Source: 0-14-3-00-62-12 sp034440555
GTDB taxonomy: Bacteria; Pseudomonadota; Gammaproteobacteria; Xanthomonadales; Ahniellaceae
Length of the DNA: 13,717 nucleotides
NCBI GenBank assembly: GCA_034440555.1
Contig: JAWXCG010000301.1
Span: 1 to 13,717, forward strand
Direction: 5' to 3'
Shown: piece after piece, positions 1 through 7,246 of the stretch
Layout: every line of letters begins with the position of its first letter
Numbering within the stretch: the first letter of the stretch is position 1
Position numbers and translations under genes: made by a program
The notes under the pieces: generated by a model
The model's input: the letters and a program-made list of their open reading frames with translations, nothing else
Told to the model about the DNA's origin: nothing
Databases searched by the model: none

Positions 1-34
1 GCCGCGGATTTACCATCAACCTGATCGTGGGGGA

Positions 35-1339
35 TTACAGCCGCCCCGCACGCTTGATCGCCAGATAATGTTGAACCAGGGCCGCGGGCAGTTCGTTGCA
101 GTTGACATCGAGTACCTCGGTGCCCTGCGCTCGTAACGCTTGGTGGGCACGAGTGCGTTGCTCAACGTACTGCGCCATCGCCGACACGCGCACCGCATCG
201 TCGAAACTATGCACTTCCTGTTGCAGCGAAGCGTCCAGGACTTGCTCGCGCAAGCTGGCGACGCAGACCAGATGCCGTCGTCGCAGTTGGCGCACCGCTG
301 CAACCAGATCCTCAATGTCCTCGTCGCGCACATTGGTGATCAGCAACACCAGCGAGCGTCTTGACTGGCGCGCACTCAGCTGCATTGCGGCCTCTAGATA
401 ATCGGTGGCCACGGGCTCCGCGTGCAGATCGAACACGGTGTTGAGCAGGGTGTCGATGGTGCCTAGCCCGCGACCCGGCGACATGTAGCGCGAGGCGCCG
501 CCCGAGGCCAGCAGTCCGACCGCATCGCCTTGGCGCAATGCCATGTACGCGACCATCAGCGCGGCATTGAGTACGTGATCAAAATGCGCCAGGGCGCCGT
601 CCCGGGCAAGCAACCGGCGCCCAGTATCGAGCAGCAGCATGACTTGCTGGTTGCGCTCATCCTGGTAGTCACGCGAAATCAGTTTGCGCGCGCGTTGGCT
701 CGCCTTCCAGTCGATCTGGCGCATCGAATCGCCGGTGCGATACTCGCGCAACTGCTGAAACTCGGTGCCCTCACCGCGGCGTCGCTTGAGATGCGCACCC
801 ACTACCCGCGAGGCCTGTTCGGAACCGATCAGGGCAAGCTTTGCCAGCGGTGCGAAATTTGGATACACGCGCAGCGATTGCGGCTTGCCAACACGGCGTT
901 GCTGCCACCACAGCGCGAACGGCGAGCGCAGACGCAACACACAGGCGGCGAACTCGAATTGCCCACGTGCGATCGGGGTGATGCGGTAAGGCAGCTCCAA
1001 CTCCCGCCCCGCTGGCAGCTGCACCTGACGCGGCAAGCCAAAGACCGGCCAATCGCCGGGATGCAGGTCCTGCACTTGCACCCAGAGCGGACGCGTTCCG
1101 CTGTGACGCAGGCGCAGCACCAGCTGACGTTCCACCGCCACCGGGACCACTGCTGGCAGGTCGCGCTGCACATCGGGCGTAGGCAAGGCGCGCAGCAAGG
1201 TCAGGTCCTGCACCGCGATCAGGACCAGCGCGATTCCGGACACGATGAAAGCCTGCATCGGCAACAGCGACGCGACCACCAGAGCACCGATCAGCGCCCA
1301 GCCAATCACTGCCGCGATGAGCGTCAGACTAGGCCGCAT
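35..1339 (-). CDS. DUF58 domain membrane protein (VWA-like partner of MoxR)
   Basis: The product is 434 residues. Two adjacent membrane helices lie at about 7-26 and 30-48, then a beta-rich region (60-180). The DUF58 signature follows: RRRGEGTEFQQLREYRTGD, then RQIDWKASQRARKL (up to about residue 220). A VWA-like segment comes next, with strand QQVMLLLDTGRRL (231-243) and later VLLITNVRDEDIEDL. The usual metal-binding DxSxS of VWA domains is not intact here (DTGRR). DUF58 proteins are the common partners of MoxR ATPases. The ATG at 1339 was chosen because GGAAAG lies 6 bases upstream; an in-frame GTG at 1357 would add six residues. The gap from the MoxR stop is 137 bases. An ATG at position 16, 18 bases after this stop, could begin another gene beyond the left edge (reading MVNPR), but too little is visible to call it. 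Confidence 0.92.
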   Translation of the reverse strand: MRPSLTLIAAVIGWALIGALVVASLLPMQAFIVSGIALVLIAVQDLTLLRALPTPDVQRDLPAVVPVAVERQLVLRLRHSGTRPLWVQVQDLHPGDWPVFGLPRQVQLPAGRELELPYRITPIARGQFEFAACVLRLRSPFALWWQQRRVGKPQSLRVYPNFAPLAKLALIGSEQASRVVGAHLKRRRGEGTEFQQLREYRTGDSMRQIDWKASQRARKLISRDYQDERNQQVMLLLDTGRRLLARDGALAHFDHVLNAALMVAYMALRQGDAVGLLASGGASRYMSPGRGLGTIDTLLNTVFDLHAEPVATDYLEAAMQLSARQSRRSLVLLITNVRDEDIEDLVAAVRQLRRRHLVCVASLREQVLDASLQQEVHSFDDAVRVSAMAQYVEQRTRAHQALRAQGTEVLDVNCNELPAALVQHYLAIKRAGRL

Positions 1340-1463
1340 GATTTGCTTTCCGATCACTCAACATGCCGGTACCTGATAACGCCGGGGTAACTCCAGCGAC
1401 AATTCGCAATGACAAAAAAAGCGCCGCAGCGAGCAGAGCATCCACGCCTATGACCAACTGCAA
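1329..1463 (-). CDS. possible 44-residue single-helix membrane peptide between MoxR and DUF58 genes (unverified)
   Basis: The gap between the MoxR and DUF58 genes (1340-1476) holds a minus-strand frame from a TTG at 1463 to a TAG at 1329-1331, overlapping the DUF58 start by 11 bases. It would read QLVIGVDALLAAALFLSLRI and onwards, a convincing membrane-helix composition, followed by a polar end (LSDRKANHAA). The frame is open some codons further upstream, inside the MoxR gene, where it begins with basic residues. Against it: no ATG start, no clear ribosome binding site, mixed third-position base use, and a run of seven T on the minus strand inside it. Treat it as a hypothesis. Confidence 0.2.
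   Translation of the reverse strand: MQLVIGVDALLAAALFLSLRIVAGVTPALSGTGMLSDRKANHAA
1346..1351 (-). promoter_or_regulatory. Shine-Dalgarno of the DUF58 gene (decides start)
   Basis: The minus strand reads GGAAAG, six bases, then the ATG at 1339. It favours this ATG over the in-frame GTG at 1357, which would place the GGAAAG inside the coding region. Confidence 0.6.
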
Positions 1464-1476
1464 TCGCTTTGCGAGA

Positions 1477-2469
1477 TCATCGACGCGGCGCTTCCACTTT
1501 CAGCAGCAGCGCATCGAGCACGTCATCAACGCGACGACCTTCAATCTGCATTTCTAGCGCCAGGCCGATACGATGACGCAGCGCCGGCTTGGCGATCGCA
1601 CGAATATCGTCTGGGGTGACGAAGTCACGGCCGTCGAGCACCGCCTGGCCGCGTGCAGCGCGCACCAACGACAAACTGCCGCGAGGACCTGCGCCCATGG
1701 TGATCCCTGGCCAATCGCGGGTAGCGCGGGTGATGCGAACGGCATAGTCGAGCACCACAGCATCCACGCGGACCAGCGCGGTGCCCAGTTGCATGGCGAC
1801 AATGTCTTCGGGCTTGGCCACAGCACGCACGCGTGCAAGATCGAAGTCGCTCGCGGTGCGGCCATGACTGACCGCGGCGACCATGCGCACCTCATCCTCG
1901 AGCAGCGGATAATTCATCAGGATCTTCAACAGGAAACGGTCGAGCTGGGCTTCGGGCAATGGATAGGTGCCTTCCTGCTCGATCGGGTTCTGTGTCGCCA
2001 CGGTAAGAAACGGCGGCGACAGCGGAAAGCTGCGTGATTCGATGGTGACTTGCTGTTCCTGCATCACTTCGAGCAGGGCCGCCTGGGTTTTCGCCGGGGC
2101 ACGGTTGATCTCGTCGGCGAGCAAAAGATTGGTGAACACCGGGCCACGGCGAATTTTGAAGCTCTCGGTCTTGGGGTCGTAAAACGCATGACCGCTGACA
2201 TCGCTGGGCATCAGATCAGGCGTGAATTGCACCCGCGCAAAGTTGCATTCCAGTGCCATCGCGAGCGAACGCACCAGCAAGGTCTTGCCAAGTCCGGGCA
2301 CGCCTTCGAGCAGCACATGACCGCTGGCCAACAGGGCAATCAGCAATTGATCCAACACCTGCGCTTGCCCGACAAAGGCCTGGGCGATTTGCTGGCGAAT
2401 GGCGTCGGTGCGTTCCGTCAACGCGGCACCGACAATCGGCACGATCGGTTTACTGGCTTCCAGGTTCAT
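1477..2469 (-). CDS. MoxR-family AAA+ ATPase
   Basis: The product is a 330-residue cytosolic AAA+ ATPase of the MoxR group, which are chaperone-like ATPases for assembling or activating protein complexes. All nucleotide motifs are intact: Walker A GVPGLGKT (56-63), Walker B LLLADEIN (115-122) with D119/E120, sensor 1 TQNP (159-162), QLDRF with the likely arginine finger R178, and sensor 2 GPRGS (261-265, R263). The segment EGTYPLPEAQLDRF is typical of MoxR. It starts in a 4-base overlap with the DUF4350 stop, and DUF58 lies downstream. That pairing (MoxR with a VWA-like partner) is the most constant feature of such operons, and this protein is the only energy-using component visible in the cluster. 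Confidence 0.95.
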   Translation of the reverse strand: MNLEASKPIVPIVGAALTERTDAIRQQIAQAFVGQAQVLDQLLIALLASGHVLLEGVPGLGKTLLVRSLAMALECNFARVQFTPDLMPSDVSGHAFYDPKTESFKIRRGPVFTNLLLADEINRAPAKTQAALLEVMQEQQVTIESRSFPLSPPFLTVATQNPIEQEGTYPLPEAQLDRFLLKILMNYPLLEDEVRMVAAVSHGRTASDFDLARVRAVAKPEDIVAMQLGTALVRVDAVVLDYAVRITRATRDWPGITMGAGPRGSLSLVRAARGQAVLDGRDFVTPDDIRAIAKPALRHRIGLALEMQIEGRRVDDVLDALLLKVEAPRR

Positions 2470-3635
2470 AGTTTGGCTCTCATCTGCATCAGGGTTGCGA
2501 TTGTCGTGGTGAATTGATCTGGCCGCGCCAGATCAGCGGGATTGAGCGCTTGCCGAATCGGCGCGGCAGCCAATTGCAGGCGCGTCGACAAGGCCTGCAC
2601 CAGGGCTTCGCCTTCGAGCGCGGCGAGTGCCGGATCGCGACTGCGCAATCGCGAAAAGAACAAACGGTGCGCGGCCGCATACAGCGTGAGCGCACGCCCA
2701 CGCCGGAACACGAATTCGCCCGAGGCCTGAACGTGTTCAAGCAAGGCACGACGATGTGCCGATGCCAGCGGCAGCAGCGGGCCGAAGCGCTGGCTGAGAG
2801 CCCACAGCCAGGCAAGTAAGGCAATGACCAAAGGCAGCAGAATCGGCCAGCCGCGGTACACGATCAGCACATACATCGGCGGCACATCGGCCGCATAGAT
2901 CAGATGTACCTTGTTCTTTCCGAGCACTGGCGCCAGCACCTGCCAGGCCAGCGCGGCATGGCCGGGTTGGTCGAGTTCGCGATTGCCGAGAAAGTCGAGT
3001 TCACCGGCGACAAAGATACTGCCCGCGCCGCGGTACTGGCGCCCAAACAGATATCCGTTCTGCGCGTTTCCCCACAGCCAGTCAAAGGTCTCTGGCAGAT
3101 CGTCCTCGTACGAGTCGAAGCGATACTGAAAACAGTGCGAGGCGCTCTGTTCCTGTGAGCCACTGTCGTGCTTGGCATTGGCGCTTTTTTTATCAGCTGG
3201 TAGTGCCTTGGCGACAGTCCATTTCAAACAGCGCGCATGCTCGTGCACATAAAGTCCGAGTGTGTCGAGCAGGGCGCCGGCGCGGCCTTCATCGCCAGGG
3301 GGCAGGGCGAACACCAGATGACCACCACGCTCAACCCACGCGAGCAATGCCGCGCTGGTGTCGTCGCGTAGCGTGCGCACATCGGTGTACAGCACCAAGA
3401 CCTCGCCGGGTAAAAGCGTGCCGGTATCCAGCGCGGCATTGCTGCCCGAAGCGACGCTGGCACCCTGCACCTGGAGACTGCGCTTGAGGGCAAACAACGG
3501 GTTGTAGCGCGCCTCGCCACGCATCGGCAAATCGAGCTCGACTGGCACGCGCTGGAATGTGTAAAACCACCAGGCAGCGAAGGCCGCCAATGGCAGCATG
3601 AAGATCAGTGTGAGCAGCCAACCGCGGTGCTTCAT
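2466..3635 (-). CDS. DUF4350 domain membrane protein
   Basis: The product is 389 residues. An N-terminal membrane helix (5-25) is followed by a predicted periplasmic domain (26-262), then a second helix (263-281) and a cytosolic tail of about 105 residues. The extracytoplasmic domain has the alternating strand/helix pattern expected of DUF4350, a glutamine-amidotransferase-like fold (YNPLFALKRSLQVQG, GEVLVLYTD, LLAWVERGGHLVFALPP); no catalytic Cys is apparent at the equivalent nucleophile position, so an enzyme role is doubtful. A Lys/Ser/Gln-rich insert (about 145-167) lies between the only two cysteines I see, C136 and C168. The second helix ends in SQRFGP. The start was set at 3635 because the ATG overlaps the DUF4129 stop (ATGA); upstream in-frame residues are Arg/Ala-rich shadow. 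Its stop overlaps the MoxR start in the same way. Confidence 0.88.
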   Translation of the reverse strand: MKHRGWLLTLIFMLPLAAFAAWWFYTFQRVPVELDLPMRGEARYNPLFALKRSLQVQGASVASGSNAALDTGTLLPGEVLVLYTDVRTLRDDTSAALLAWVERGGHLVFALPPGDEGRAGALLDTLGLYVHEHARCLKWTVAKALPADKKSANAKHDSGSQEQSASHCFQYRFDSYEDDLPETFDWLWGNAQNGYLFGRQYRGAGSIFVAGELDFLGNRELDQPGHAALAWQVLAPVLGKNKVHLIYAADVPPMYVLIVYRGWPILLPLVIALLAWLWALSQRFGPLLPLASAHRRALLEHVQASGEFVFRRGRALTLYAAAHRLFFSRLRSRDPALAALEGEALVQALSTRLQLAAAPIRQALNPADLARPDQFTTTIATLMQMRAKL

Positions 3636-5314
3636 GGCGCGGCCTCCGGTAAGCGCTGCCACTCGCTCAACAGCCCATTGATATCCTCCGTCGAGGGCGT
3701 TCGCTGGGCGTAGGCAATGCCCTGCCAGCTGCGCACGATACGCGCGAACAGCCCGGCAAATTCCTTCTCCCGATTGCCCTCGCGGTCGCGCAGACGATGC
3801 GCTTGTCGCATGCATTCCGATTCGGTGGCACCCGGCGGCAGCGGCGTTCCGAGCGCGTCGATCAAGCGTTGCACGGCGGCACGATAGAACAAGGCCAAGG
3901 CCGCGCGTTGCTGTCCTGAGCGCCACAGTGCCTGCACCGCAGCCGGCAAATCGTCTGGCAGCGGTTCGGCAACGGCGATGTCGTGTACCTCGATTGGATC
4001 GAGTGCACGCCCACGCACGAAACGATCACTGAACCATGGCAGCCAACGGTTGGCATTGCGAATCAGCACGACGAGCAGCAACCCGACCAGGATCCAGAGT
4101 CCGTTCTCGCCGAGGAAGGCAATGATCCGGGCGAGGCCTTGCAGCCATTCCGGCGTACTCGATGGCTTACCGGGTACTTCCGGAACGCGGCGCTCCCAGG
4201 TCTGTACGGTTGCCTTGGGGTTGAGGTCCTTGTCTTGGTATGCCGTGCCGACGGATTTTTCAAACGCGGCCCCGTCATCGCGGTACTGCTTGGAAAACAC
4301 TTCTGGCAATGCGGAAATCGGGGCGTTGCCCTTTTCGTCGAGATCCGATTCGGTCTCCATTCCTTCAGCCGATTCGATCAGCTCCTGACGGGGGCTGGAT
4401 TCGGCCTTCTCTTGCTCCGCTGCGCGCACGTTGGCGACCGCCATGCTGCGCTGCGCGTTGTCAGCACTGGAGACTGCAACGGCAACGATGGTTTGCGCTC
4501 GCAGTGCCGGCGTCACCGTGATCAACAACCCGGCGCAGACCAACAGCAATACCGACACCTGACGCAGCCGCGTGGCCAGTCGACGGAACGCCAGCTCGAT
4601 GTCCCAAGCTTCGAGCAAGGTGCGCCGATTCAGATACAAACCAAAGCCGGCGCCGACATAGAACGGTTCCATGATGCTCATCGCCAGCCAGTACAGCAAA
4701 TTGTTCAAGCCCTGCACCCACAACGGGGGTGATTGAAACATTGTCTCCCAGACTGCCTTGGCGGAGTCAGGGAGAAACTCAATCGGCACAAACATCAAGC
4801 CCAGCAGAATGAGCGAGAAATACAGCATCATGTCCACATGCCAACCGATCACCCAAATCAAAAGACTGGGCGAACCAGTGGCCCGCGCCAGAACGCGGCA
4901 GCGCTCGCGGCGTACCGAGCCGCTCAGTCCCTCCAGCAAGTCCACCGGTAGCAGCAGCGCGCGTCCCGGATGCAGACGCCGCCAATGCAGCCAGCGCCAC
5001 GCACGCCAGCCCCAATTGCCTTGCGCACGCAGCGTCTCGCGCAGAGTTGGGGTGGCGCCGAATACCGCGCGTGACAGCACAAAAAGCGGAATACGATCGA
5101 ACACGGGTTTCAGCCACCACAGCAGCAGCCCGCCAAGCCAAACTTGATCGATCAACGCGCCGAGCAGGCTGAGCAGCACACACGCCGGAAGCGTGACCAA
5201 GACCCAGGCGCTATAGATGCGAGCGGCGTGCTGGCGCACCAGAGCAACGCCAAGGTCCGCGGCTTCCCAAGGTGATCTGGGGCGCAATGCGATCGTTATG
5301 CCTTCAAGTCGCAC
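3632..5314 (-). CDS. DUF4129 domain multi-pass membrane protein
   Basis: The product is 560 residues. About five membrane helices lie in the first 272 residues (33-53, 57-78, 148-178, 203-224, 253-272). A polar, Glu/Ser/Asp-rich region (about 273-395) follows, then a last helix (402-418) and a soluble C-terminal domain. That domain shows the DUF4129 pattern ALFYRAAVQRLIDALG (474-489), ATESECMRQA and a helical end. DUF4129 often ends transglutaminase-like envelope proteins; no transglutaminase core (Cys-His-Asp triad) is apparent here. The GTG at 5314 was chosen because CCAGG lies 6 bases upstream and the protein then begins MRLEGITIALRPRSPWEAA, which reads like a family N terminus; an upstream in-frame GTG at 5344 would add 10 residues. 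Its stop overlaps the DUF4350 ATG by 4 bases, so the two are coupled. Confidence 0.88.
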   Translation of the reverse strand: MRLEGITIALRPRSPWEAADLGVALVRQHAARIYSAWVLVTLPACVLLSLLGALIDQVWLGGLLLWWLKPVFDRIPLFVLSRAVFGATPTLRETLRAQGNWGWRAWRWLHWRRLHPGRALLLPVDLLEGLSGSVRRERCRVLARATGSPSLLIWVIGWHVDMMLYFSLILLGLMFVPIEFLPDSAKAVWETMFQSPPLWVQGLNNLLYWLAMSIMEPFYVGAGFGLYLNRRTLLEAWDIELAFRRLATRLRQVSVLLLVCAGLLITVTPALRAQTIVAVAVSSADNAQRSMAVANVRAAEQEKAESSPRQELIESAEGMETESDLDEKGNAPISALPEVFSKQYRDDGAAFEKSVGTAYQDKDLNPKATVQTWERRVPEVPGKPSSTPEWLQGLARIIAFLGENGLWILVGLLLVVLIRNANRWLPWFSDRFVRGRALDPIEVHDIAVAEPLPDDLPAAVQALWRSGQQRAALALFYRAAVQRLIDALGTPLPPGATESECMRQAHRLRDREGNREKEFAGLFARIVRSWQGIAYAQRTPSTEDINGLLSEWQRLPEAAP

Positions 5315-5330
5315 TAGCGGCCTGGAAGCT

Positions 5331-5538
5331 TCATGAGATCGCACCAGCTGGTTGCAACTTCGTTACCGGCTGCTCGATGGTTGCGGCATGCGAAGTGACT
5401 TGGTTTGCCGACAGTGAGTTGCCAGTGTGGTGATTCTTGCTCGGTCTTTGCGCAGCACACAAAATCCAGCGTTGACGCGAGATCATCGCCATTTCGCGAA
5501 CCAGCGACTGGCCCTCGGTGCAAATCCTTTGGCTGATC
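5331..5538 (-). CDS. possible small ORF between the SpoIIM-like and DUF4129 genes (unverified)
   Basis: The 236-base gap contains one long minus-strand frame that fits the operon spacing. Its ATG is 12 bases after the SpoIIM-like stop, and its TGA comes 16 bases before the preferred DUF4129 start. It would encode 69 residues beginning MISQRICTEGQSLVREMA. The product is hydrophilic, has no membrane helix or motif I recognise, and only a weak GAG precedes the ATG. Codon third positions are less GC-rich than in neighbouring genes. It could be a real small gene, a decayed gene or plain leader sequence. An in-frame ATG at 5570 would extend it into the SpoIIM-like gene. Confidence 0.25.
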
Positions 5539-5550
5539 ATCGGCGCTGTC

Positions 5551-6552
5551 TCATGCAATGACCTGCGCATTGCCTTTGCCGCCGCGCAACAGCCACAGCA
5601 CGATCAGCAACCACATCGATCCGCCGACGCTGAACTTGATGGCATTGGGCATCCAGCCGATCGAACTCCAGAACGCTTCGACAAAAGCAGCAAACACCAG
5701 CATGGCAAATGCACCCAGCACGAGTTTCGCACCGATGATGCCGGCTTCAACCAGGGCGCGGCCGCGACTGCGCCGGCCCGGAGCGATCAGTGCCATTCCG
5801 ATCTGCAGCCCGGCGCCGCCCGAGATCACAATGGCCAGCAGTTCTGGCGCCGAATGGCCGACGACGAAACGCCAGAACGGTTCGCCGTAGCCGATTGCTG
5901 TCAAATGGCCGGCGACGCCACCAATCACCAGCCCGTTGCTTACCAGCACGAAGATCGAACCGACACAGAACAGCAGTCCGCTGGCAAAAGTCCGAAAGCC
6001 GATGCTGACATTGTTCATGATGTAGTAACCGAACATCATGACGTCGCTGCCACTCTCACGACCGAGTCGTTTGTCCTTGTCGCTGGGGTCGTACATCGAC
6101 TCAAACTGTGCCAGCTGTTCCACATCAAACATCGAGTGGGCCAACTCCGGCCGCCACTGCAATAGGCCAATCATCAACAGCAGCGGCACAAAGAACAAAA
6201 CCGCCGCGACCGTCATTGCCCGCCACTGAGCACGCACCAAAGACGGAAAATCAGCGGCGAAAAAGCTGACGATGCGGTGCATGTGTGGCGGTGGCGGCCG
6301 GTACAGCACCAAGTGACCACGGTGCACCAGGTCATGCAGGCGTTCGATCAGCAATGCGCTGTAGCCACGCCGTTCCGCCAACGCCAAGTGTTGGCAGATG
6401 CGGCGATACAGCGCGGGAAATTCCAGATCGCCGTTCACGCCCTCGCCATCGCGCGCCCGATCTCGATGGCGTGGCCGTCCACGCACTGTCAGCCATTGCT
6501 CGAGCGCGTCCCATTCGTGCGCATGATGCGATTGGAACAGCTCCTGCTTCAT
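5551..6552 (-). CDS. SpoIIM-like (stage II sporulation protein M family) membrane protein
   Basis: The product is 333 residues. An N-terminal soluble helical region (1-105) precedes about five membrane helices (112-132, 188-215, 235-256, 268-290, 306-323). SpoIIM-type marks are YIMNNVSIGFRTFASGLLF (177-195), a glycine-rich helix (SNGLVIGGVAG), and the polar HSAPE (233-237) between helices. In Bacillus, SpoIIM belongs to the septal peptidoglycan hydrolase complex used in engulfment; non-sporulating bacteria carry this broader family beside MoxR genes, where its role is unknown. The start overlaps the RDD stop by 4 bases. After the stop, 236 bases pass before the likely DUF4129 start, which is unusual in this tightly packed cluster. 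Confidence 0.92.
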   Translation of the reverse strand: MKQELFQSHHAHEWDALEQWLTVRGRPRHRDRARDGEGVNGDLEFPALYRRICQHLALAERRGYSALLIERLHDLVHRGHLVLYRPPPPHMHRIVSFFAADFPSLVRAQWRAMTVAAVLFFVPLLLMIGLLQWRPELAHSMFDVEQLAQFESMYDPSDKDKRLGRESGSDVMMFGYYIMNNVSIGFRTFASGLLFCVGSIFVLVSNGLVIGGVAGHLTAIGYGEPFWRFVVGHSAPELLAIVISGGAGLQIGMALIAPGRRSRGRALVEAGIIGAKLVLGAFAMLVFAAFVEAFWSSIGWMPNAIKFSVGGSMWLLIVLWLLRGGKGNAQVIA

Positions 6553-7229
6553 CGCCGCCCCAGGAAACTACTGGCCATGCCCAGCAGTCGCTGGACCCCG
6601 GCACTGCCGCGGGCATCGCTCAGCATCGGAAGAATGTCGGCGAGTTCCCGTTGTCGCTCAGGCGTCAGTTGCTGGGCACGTTCGGCGAAGGCAATGATTG
6701 CGGCTTTTTCATCCGCGTTCAGTGCCATCGCCGGGTGGACCACGGGAACATTGGGAGCAGCGATGTGCTGGTGCGGTTTCTCGACATGCACTACCAGGGT
6801 ACCGGCGACCATGTCACCGAGACGGCGACCGCGCGGATCGATTAGTCCTGCGACAAAGCCAAAGCCATAGACTGCCGGCAGCATGTCCACGGTACGCATC
6901 AAATTGCGCACGATCGAGGCGAGCCAGGTCACCGGTGTGCCATTGGCGTTGATCACGCGTAATCCCAGTGCTTTCTTGCCAATGGTCTGCCCATCGCGCA
7001 GCACCTCGAACAGCACGGGATAGAACCAGAAAAACAGGAACAACACGATCAGGTACAAACCCATCCCGGCCTCGCCCAGCATGAGCAGCAGAACCGACAG
7101 CATCCAGACGATAACCAGACGGAGGCCAAAATCCACTGCCCAGGCGGCAGCACGCGGCAACATGCCGGCCGCGCGCAGGCGCAGTGCAGTGCCTTCGGGA
7201 GTTTCCACCTGGGTGAGCGTATCGAGCAT
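6549..7229 (-). CDS. RDD-family membrane protein with helical C-terminal tail
   Basis: The product is 226 residues. The RDD core covers residues 20-150: R26 and D33 in LPRAAAWAVDFGLRL, hydrophobic segments at 31-52 and 56-75, GQTIGKKALGLRVI (80-93), VRNLMRTVDMLPAVYGFGFVAGLI (107-130), and the closing DPRGRRLGDMVAGTLVV. Unlike the first RDD protein, it carries a cytosolic tail of about 70 residues that is predicted helical (DEKAAIIAFAERAQQLTPER), ending in LLGMASSFLGRR; the tail could be a contact surface for the ATPase or other partners (inference). Its stop overlaps the ATG of the SpoIIM-like gene in an ATGA arrangement, which points to translational coupling. Confidence 0.93.
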   Translation of the reverse strand: MLDTLTQVETPEGTALRLRAAGMLPRAAAWAVDFGLRLVIVWMLSVLLLMLGEAGMGLYLIVLFLFFWFYPVLFEVLRDGQTIGKKALGLRVINANGTPVTWLASIVRNLMRTVDMLPAVYGFGFVAGLIDPRGRRLGDMVAGTLVVHVEKPHQHIAAPNVPVVHPAMALNADEKAAIIAFAERAQQLTPERQRELADILPMLSDARGSAGVQRLLGMASSFLGRR

Positions 7230-7246
7230 CCGTGCGCTACCAATTC

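Noticed and set aside
530..1390. Long plus-strand open frame (286 codons)
   Set aside because: It lies antisense to the DUF58 gene, its product is rich in Gln/His/Arg with no motif, and DUF58 has clear family signatures. It is a shadow of GC-rich coding DNA.
1395..1450. T-run after GC-rich sequence between the MoxR and DUF58 genes as an intrinsic terminator
   Set aside because: The minus strand has seven T after GCTGCGGCGC, but I could not pair a stable stem before it, and a terminator here would separate MoxR from its usual partner.
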